Positions 39,910 to 43,767 of a stretch of DNA of 43,767 bases are shown piece by piece. The first letter of the stretch is position 1. Each line of letters begins with the position of its first letter. The notes beneath the pieces were generated by a model. It saw only the letters and a list, made by a program, of their open reading frames with translations, was not told where the DNA came from and made no database searches. The DNA is from a virus, in the IMG/VR virus record IMGVR_UViG_3300020165_000039, positions 1 through 43,767 of that record, one strand, 5' to 3'. The position numbers were made by a program, and so were the translations under genes.

Positions 39910-39951
39910 GCCGTCTCGTCTTGTGGTTAGGGCGAGGCGGCTTAACTTTTA
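39910..39951 (+). terminator. Probable terminator hairpin
   Basis: GCCGTCTCG pairs with CGAGGCGGC over 9 bp (one wobble), 14-nt loop, then TTAACTTTT. The T run is imperfect. Confidence 0.65.
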
Positions 39952-40005
39952 AACCAAACTAAAAAATCTGTATGATGAGCTAAAATATAAAGAACACTTT
40001 GTTGC

Positions 40006-40033
40006 TTGACAACCTAACAAAAATAACCATACT
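40006..40033 (+). promoter_or_regulatory. Early-type promoter, short leader
   Basis: TTGACA, 16-nt spacer, CATACT, 7 nt to the ATG at 40041. Confidence 0.85.
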
Positions 40034-40040
40034 ACTAACT

Positions 40041-40382
40041 ATGCAAACAATAAACCTATCACTACACCGCTCCGAAGATGAACCTTTTGTTCAGAAATGG
40101 GAAGTCGCTCGCAAATGCGTGTTCTCTGTCAAGCTCCGCACTGATCACATTGATTATCCTGATGATCCTAAGAAGCTTGCTGAACTTTTGTTTCACGTAA
40201 CCAACGCACCGATTGAACTTATAACTAAAACGCACGAAAAAATTCTTTTGGCTTTGTGGGAGAACTGCTCAGACAAGGAAACTTTTTACTCTACAAGTGT
40301 TGGTGACGTTGTTAAGATTATCGACCACGAAGGAAAACTGACAACACTAATGTGCAAATCACAAGGATGGGAGGAACTATAG
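40041..40382 (+). CDS. Small protein, unknown
   Basis: 113 residues from the ATG at 40041, just after the promoter. Mixed alpha/beta: strands near residues 20-35 (EVARKCVFSVKLRTDHIDYP), helix KLAELLFHVTNAPIELITKT. No family recognised. The next ATG follows its stop by 1 nt, so both form one transcription unit. Confidence 0.7.
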   Translation: MQTINLSLHRSEDEPFVQKWEVARKCVFSVKLRTDHIDYPDDPKKLAELLFHVTNAPIELITKTHEKILLALWENCSDKETFYSTSVGDVVKIIDHEGKLTTLMCKSQGWEEL

Positions 40383-40383
40383 T

Positions 40384-40563
40384 ATGACACTAGAAGAAAT
40401 AGATAAATACGCTTACAAGCATTACGAGGTCGGAGGAGACTTTGTTGTAGAGTGCATGGAGAACGAAGAAAAACTATCCAGGTTTAAAACCTTGGAAGAT
40501 CTCAAACAATACATTGAGGTAAACCAAGAGTATAGACAAGAGATCGAATCGACAATCTGGTAG
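40384..40563 (+). CDS. Small acidic protein, unknown
   Basis: 59 residues, acidic. MTLEEIDKYAYKHYEVGGDF then VVECMENEEKLSRFKTLEDL: alternating helix and strand. Coupled to the preceding gene (TAGTATG). A double-hairpin repeat starts 5 nt after its stop. Confidence 0.7.
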   Translation: MTLEEIDKYAYKHYEVGGDFVVECMENEEKLSRFKTLEDLKQYIEVNQEYRQEIESTIW

Positions 40564-40568
40564 GATCG

Positions 40569-40647
40569 CGTAAGTCCCTGCTAGTCAACGACTTGCGGGG
40601 CTGGGGCCGCCCCCGCGTCGTAAGTCCTTGGTAATCAACGACTTACG
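40569..40647. repeat. 79-bp double-hairpin repeat, copy 6
   Basis: Right arms TCAACGACTTGCG and TCAACGACTTACG. It is followed by a segment that recurs after copy 7, with GCTTGTCAAG about 26 nt on. Confidence 0.93.
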
Positions 40648-40736
40648 CAACTTTTTTTACGGGTCTCTAGGTGAGCTTGTCAAGCATATAAGAGGAAAAC
40701 TTTTTTCTTTTTTCTTTCTTTTTTTTTGCGATTAGC

Positions 40737-40764
40737 TTGACAGACCGCAAATTTTTTCTTATGA
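40737..40764 (+). promoter_or_regulatory. Early-type promoter
   Basis: TTTGCGATTAGC precedes TTGACA; 16 nt later TTATGA. The ATG at 40809 is 44 nt downstream. Confidence 0.7.
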
Positions 40765-40808
40765 TGTAATCTCACAATTAAATAATAACCTAAGATAAAG
40801 TTAATACT

Positions 40809-41609
40809 ATGAACATCGAAACTACACACCCCGCAAATCAAGAACTCCTTCGCCTTAACGTGTGCGAATCTAAGCAGTGCGACTTCGCCGAAGTCCAAGC
40901 TGTCTCTACGCCCGAACCTTCCGAACGCTGGCATCCAGTTGCTCACGATGCGTTGGTGAGCCAGTTCCGCGAGTCTGTCGGCAACACCGATCTTGAGATC
41001 GTTAACGAACACCACGCTTTGCATCGTTATGGTCAACGCTACTTTGGCTTGTTCCAAGTCAAGGGTGTAGGTCGCAAACACGGCGACGAGGTCGGCACAG
41101 TCATGTGCCTACGCAACTCTCACGACAAGGCTTTCCGCGCTGGCATCTCTGCTGGTGATGCGCCTTTCGTTTGTTCCAACTTGATCTTCTCTAACGAGAT
41201 CGTGCTTGGTCGCCGTCACACTACCAACATCATGCGCGACTTGCCGCAAATCATTGCGCGTGCCATTGGTCAGCTTATGGAATCTTGGACTACGACTGAC
41301 AATCGTATCGACTCTTACAAGTCTTGCGGCATTGATGATCGTGTAGCTCACGATCTTATCTTGCGCGGCTTCCAAGCTGGCGCGTGTGGCAAAACTCAAA
41401 TTGCTGACATCCTCAAGCAGTGGCACGCTCCCGAACATGAGAACTTCGAGTCTCGTGATCTGTGGTCGCTTCAAAACGCGTTTACCAACGTGTGGCGCGG
41501 CAACACGCTCAACACCGCGAACCGCTCAAGCCAGCTTTACTCTGTGCTTGACACCTTCGCGGCTCACGCGAAGCCCGTCGATGGCGAGCTAGTCCTTAAC
41601 GCTTCCTAA
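40809..41609 (+). CDS. DUF932 family protein
   Basis: 266 residues. ERWHPVAHDALVSQFRESVG, HHALHRYGQRYFGLFQV, LRNSHDKAFRAGISAGDAPF, VCSNLIFSNE and the HT-NIM--L segment are the hallmarks of DUF932, widespread on phages and plasmids with unknown function. More GC-rich and codon-biased than neighbours, suggesting high expression. A strong terminator and then a double-hairpin repeat follow. Confidence 0.87.
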   Translation: MNIETTHPANQELLRLNVCESKQCDFAEVQAVSTPEPSERWHPVAHDALVSQFRESVGNTDLEIVNEHHALHRYGQRYFGLFQVKGVGRKHGDEVGTVMCLRNSHDKAFRAGISAGDAPFVCSNLIFSNEIVLGRRHTTNIMRDLPQIIARAIGQLMESWTTTDNRIDSYKSCGIDDRVAHDLILRGFQAGACGKTQIADILKQWHAPEHENFESRDLWSLQNAFTNVWRGNTLNTANRSSQLYSVLDTFAAHAKPVDGELVLNAS

Positions 41610-41617
41610 CGGTTGCC

Positions 41618-41649
41618 GCCTCACCCTTCGGGGTGGGGCTTTTTTTTTC
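41618..41649 (+). terminator. Rho-independent terminator after the DUF932 gene
   Basis: A 9-bp stem GCCTCACCC / GGGTGGGGC with a TTCG tetraloop and a run of nine T. Confidence 0.93.
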
Positions 41650-41660
41650 TGCTTGACATT

Positions 41661-41739
41661 CGTAAGTGCTTGACAGTCAACGACTTACGCGGCCAGGGCC
41701 GCCCCCGCGTCGTAAGTGCTTGATAGTCAACGACTTACG
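41661..41739. repeat. 79-bp double-hairpin repeat, copy 7
   Basis: Both right arms GTCAACGACTTACG; left arms CGTAAGTGCTTGA. This copy lies downstream of a normal terminator, so the repeat is not needed for termination there. GCTTGTCAAG recurs about 28 nt after it, as after copy 6. Confidence 0.95.
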
Positions 41740-41829
41740 CAACTCTTTTTACGCGCTGGTCGCTGGGCTTGTCAAGTCTTTTCTTTAGGTTTTTTTAAAA
41801 AGGTTTTTTTAATTTATTTTGAATATCGC

Positions 41830-41857
41830 TTGACTTAGGGTTGTGATAGAACATACT
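41830..41857 (+). promoter_or_regulatory. Early-type promoter, short leader
   Basis: TTGACT, 16-nt spacer, CATACT, 9 nt to the ATG at 41867. Confidence 0.85.
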
Positions 41858-41866
41858 GTAACACCT

Positions 41867-42574
41867 ATGAGTAAACTACTAAATAGCGGAAACGCAAAAA
41901 CCATCAAAGGCGAAAAACTTGGCTGGATCACTTTTGGTCTTCACCTTGCGCCTTTTAATCTAAGCGGAAAAAATGTTTGCGCCCATGCCTCGGCTGGATG
42001 TGCGGCGGCTTGTCTCAACACCGCTGGACGCGGCGCAATGGGTAATGTTCAAAGCGCACGAATTGCAAAGACGCAAAAATTCTTTGCTGATCGAACTGCT
42101 TTTACTTGGCAACTAGCTAAAGAGATTGGCAACGCAATAAAGCTTGCGGGCAAGAAAGGGATGAAACCTTGCTTCCGTCTCAACTTAACAAGTGACTTGC
42201 CTTGGGAAAATATCAAAGTGGAATCACACGGAAAAAAGCTTTCGCTTCTAGAGATGTATCCCGATGTGCAATTCTACGACTACACCAAAAGCTTTCCTCG
42301 GATGGTCGCTTACCTAAAAGGCGAAATGCCTAGCAACTACCACTTGACGTTTTCACGCAGCGAATGCAACGACGTGAAAGTTTCAATGATCGCTGAAATG
42401 GGTGGTAACATTGCCGCAGTGTTTCGCAATGAGTTTCCGAAATCTTGGCTTGATCTTGACGTTGTCAACGGCGACGAAACAGACTTACGCTTTTTAGATG
42501 GTAAAAACAAAATCGTTGGCTTACTGCAAAAAGGACTTGCCAAGAAGGACGAAACGGGTTTTGTTATAGGCTAA
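41867..42574 (+). CDS. Gp88-like phage protein
   Basis: 235 residues from the ATG at 41867; an in-frame ATG at 41843 lies upstream of the -10 box and cannot be used by this promoter. The pattern GWITFGLHLAPFNLSGKNVC, AHASAGCAAACLNTAGRG, TFSRSECND, and a C-terminal DLRFLD-KNKIVGLLQKG is that of the Gp88 family. Four Cys in the first 50 residues may bind metal. Function unknown; common in phages from aquatic environments. Confidence 0.82.
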   Translation: MSKLLNSGNAKTIKGEKLGWITFGLHLAPFNLSGKNVCAHASAGCAAACLNTAGRGAMGNVQSARIAKTQKFFADRTAFTWQLAKEIGNAIKLAGKKGMKPCFRLNLTSDLPWENIKVESHGKKLSLLEMYPDVQFYDYTKSFPRMVAYLKGEMPSNYHLTFSRSECNDVKVSMIAEMGGNIAAVFRNEFPKSWLDLDVVNGDETDLRFLDGKNKIVGLLQKGLAKKDETGFVIG

Positions 42575-42630
42575 TGATAATAATAATCTCAATCCTTCTA
42601 TTCCTTATAATAACAGCAAACCATGACTAA
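42574..42630 (+). CDS. Possible tiny hydrophobic peptide
   Basis: 18 residues, MIIIISILLFLIITANHD. It starts on the last base of the preceding stop (TAATG) and overlaps the next start by 8 nt, both typical of coupled genes. It could equally be chance in an A/T-rich junction. Confidence 0.3.
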   Translation: MIIIISILLFLIITANHD

Positions 42631-42829
42631 ATCAGAAAGATACCAACTAATAAAAAAAATCTATGAAATTAAAAACCAAAAATCAGAATACGGCGAAATG
42701 CCCCACAGCGACGAAGACTTGCAAGACGAGTTCTTACGCTTCGACACTAGCCTCGAAACTCTCTCACCTCAACAAGACTCTCGGCTATGGCAAAAAAGTT
42801 TTCTCCAAGAATTAATCTTCGGGAGTTAG
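42623..42829 (+). CDS. Small acidic protein, unknown
   Basis: 68 residues, MTKSERYQLIKKIYEIKNQK followed by an acidic stretch (EMPHSDEDLQDEFLRFD). Helical; no family recognised. Its last 43 nt overlap the next gene in another frame. Confidence 0.65.
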   Translation: MTKSERYQLIKKIYEIKNQKSEYGEMPHSDEDLQDEFLRFDTSLETLSPQQDSRLWQKSFLQELIFGS

Positions 42830-42930
42830 AAAAGACAATCAGAAAAGGGTTAGGCTTAATGCCTACCCGCCCCTTTCGTGATCGCTCAAAATACAATCGC
42901 AAAAACAAACACAAAAAAACAGACGACTAA
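42787..42930 (+). CDS. Very basic small protein, overlapping gene
   Basis: 47 residues, about 40 percent Lys and Arg (KKFSPRINLRELEKTIRKGL then RPFRDRSKYNRKNKHKKTDD). It overlaps the upstream gene by 43 nt, and its stop is 1 nt before the next ATG (TAAAATG), which supports it being real. Probably nucleic-acid binding by charge. Confidence 0.55.
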   Translation: MAKKFSPRINLRELEKTIRKGLGLMPTRPFRDRSKYNRKNKHKKTDD

Positions 42931-42931
42931 A

Positions 42932-43108
42932 ATGAACTACAATAAAAAATTCGGCTTCTACGACCCTAAAACCAAAAAAGCTCAAGTCTATGACGGCTCT
43001 AAGCGCACCCCTATCAATACCGTTGTAAATGGCAGGGTTGGCTTTAGCATACCAAAAATCTTTGACGGTAAATGCTCGCAAGCGCAGTTTGACAAACTGA
43101 TCTCATAA
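42932..43108 (+). CDS. Small basic protein, unknown
   Basis: 58 residues from the ATG at 42932. MNYNKKFGFYDPKTKKAQVY then VNGRVGFSIPKIFDGK: beta-hairpin-like and Lys-rich. Its TAA stop lies inside the first arm of the repeat at 43104, as in copy 5. Confidence 0.65.
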   Translation: MNYNKKFGFYDPKTKKAQVYDGSKRTPINTVVNGRVGFSIPKIFDGKCSQAQFDKLIS

Positions 43109-43226
43109 GTGCTTGAGCTTCAATGACTTAGGGATCGGCTAGAGTTCCCTAAGTCGCTGGTAGTCAACGACTTACGCGGCGGGGGCCGACCCCGCGTCGT
43201 AAGTGCTTGATATAGAACGACTTACG
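43104..43226. repeat. Double-hairpin repeat, copy 8, with an extra third unit
   Basis: A standard 79-bp pair (43148-43226) is preceded by a third, more diverged 29-nt unit (43104-43132) and a 15-nt linker. Unit C has right arm GAACGACTTACG. It overlaps the upstream stop codon. Confidence 0.92.
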
Positions 43227-43262
43227 TAAGTGAAGTTTTTTTAAAGTTTTTTAAAAATTCGC

Positions 43263-43290
43263 TTGACTTAACCAGTGGATAGTTTATATT
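43263..43290 (+). promoter_or_regulatory. Early-type promoter, short leader
   Basis: TTCGC precedes TTGACT; 16-nt spacer; TATATT; 7 nt to the ATG at 43298. Confidence 0.82.
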
Positions 43291-43297
43291 AGTTACC

Positions 43298-43459
43298 ATG
43301 ACACCAGAAGAAAGAAAAAAAGCCTGGGAGAATCTTAGCTCCCCTAAACCAGACTGGGAAACGTTCAAGCGAATGCTCCCGTCATGCAACAATCACCCAC
43401 TAGTAGTAAGAACATTATGGTTAAAGAAAAACAGCACAACAAGCGTCAAGATCGGGTAA
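43298..43459 (+). CDS. Small protein, unknown
   Basis: 53 residues, MTPEERKKAWENLSSPKPDW then ETFKRMLPSCNNHPLVVRTL. Basic, helical. Its 3' half overlaps the next gene in another frame. No family recognised. Confidence 0.62.
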   Translation: MTPEERKKAWENLSSPKPDWETFKRMLPSCNNHPLVVRTLWLKKNSTTSVKIG

Positions 43460-43767
43460 GAGTTTACCGCAACCTCAATAAGAAATGTCTGTCTGTCCAA
43501 TCTTGGGTGGCGGGCAAAGGGTGGCGCGTCACTGATCACGTTCAACACATCTTCTTAGACAACGCTTCTTTTAAAGTGTCGGAGGCTGGACGCAGAAGAG
43601 TCTTAGAACAAAAGAGAAAAAACGTTCACGCGTTTATAATCGGAGATAGAGTTGATCAGCCCAAGAAAACCCCGACCAAGAAAGTCAGATACAACCCTTA
43701 CGTATCGCACAGCTTTTTCTTTGAGGCTAGTCCTGCACGATACCCCGTTAAGGTAACCTCCGCAGAG
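43384..43767 (+). CDS. Conserved small phage protein (3' end cut by the window)
   Basis: At least 128 residues, open to the right edge. The ATG at 43417 (MVKEKQHNKR) is an alternative start closer to the conserved part. RVYRNLNKKCLSVQSW then DNASFKVSEAGRRRVLEQKR, KNVHAFIIGD matches a small-protein pattern (VY-NL-KK-SV, F-V--AGR-RVL--K-KNVHAF--G) that I recall from many phages with no known function. Confidence 0.72.
   Translation, partial: MQQSPTSSKNIMVKEKQHNKRQDRVRVYRNLNKKCLSVQSWVAGKGWRVTDHVQHIFLDNASFKVSEAGRRRVLEQKRKNVHAFIIGDRVDQPKKTPTKKVRYNPYVSHSFFFEASPARYPVKVTSAE

Noticed and set aside
34697-43226. The regular repeats as a CRISPR array
   Set aside because: Copies are separated by whole genes of variable length, are long and palindromic, and no cas gene is present.
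34697-43226. The repeats as integron attC sites
   Set aside because: They lack the GTTRRRY/RYYYAAC core sites, and no integron integrase is seen in the window.

Overview
This window is part of a tailed bacteriophage genome, most likely a siphovirus because it has a tape measure protein and tube-like tail proteins but I recognised no contractile sheath. Virion genes (tape measure, tail chaperones, connectors, capsid, portal, terminase, tail tip and fibres) fill about 1-30475. From about 30636 to the right edge lie tRNAs, mobile nucleases and many very small plus-strand genes. I saw no integrase, repressor or bacterial housekeeping gene. The host cannot be named. It should read sigma70-type promoters (TTGACA-N16-TATACT) and tolerate mRNAs with little or no leader, since few genes have a Shine-Dalgarno sequence. 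The left and right ends both cut through genes.

Layout. Left edge to 3832, minus strand: truncated tape measure gene and three upstream tail genes. 3879-6989, plus strand: a four-gene island (connectors, tail component, probable tail tube) ending in a strong terminator. 7169-19794, minus strand: connector-region proteins with SAP/HeH-like ends, major capsid protein, probable decoration protein, probable protease-scaffold, portal, TerL, C2H2-ERCC4 nuclease, a probable terminase small subunit, a phage sigma factor, a zinc ribbon protein and PhoH. 19815-30475, minus strand: two tail-tube-like proteins, then tail-tip and fibre genes, including one with an HExxH metallopeptidase motif and one with dockerin-like calcium loops.

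30880-32185 carries four tRNA loci (an abnormal Asn-like tRNA, Lys-TTT, Arg-TCT, and a CAT tRNA) interleaved with a secreted protein gene and an HNH gene. GIY-YIG, thioredoxin-like and second HNH genes follow. From 33500 to the right edge the plus strand is a gene-cassette landscape. Most units have an A/T-rich block, a near-identical promoter, and a start codon 6-10 nt after the -10 box. Many are bounded on the 3' side by a 79-bp double-hairpin repeat, of which there are eight copies, all exactly the same length.

Two promoter classes appear to divide the genome. The right arm uses TTGAC-N16-TATACT promoters that imply leaderless transcripts. The virion genes instead carry an AGTGTAA motif, usually 8-10 nt before operon-heading start codons and with no visible -35 box. 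The phage sigma factor at 18085-18756 is the obvious candidate to read the second class, by analogy with T4 gp55 late transcription. The same motif precedes a possible small RNA at 21522-21623. One right-arm gene departs from the leaderless rule and has a long, structured leader with an 11/12 match to the rrn boxA antitermination element.
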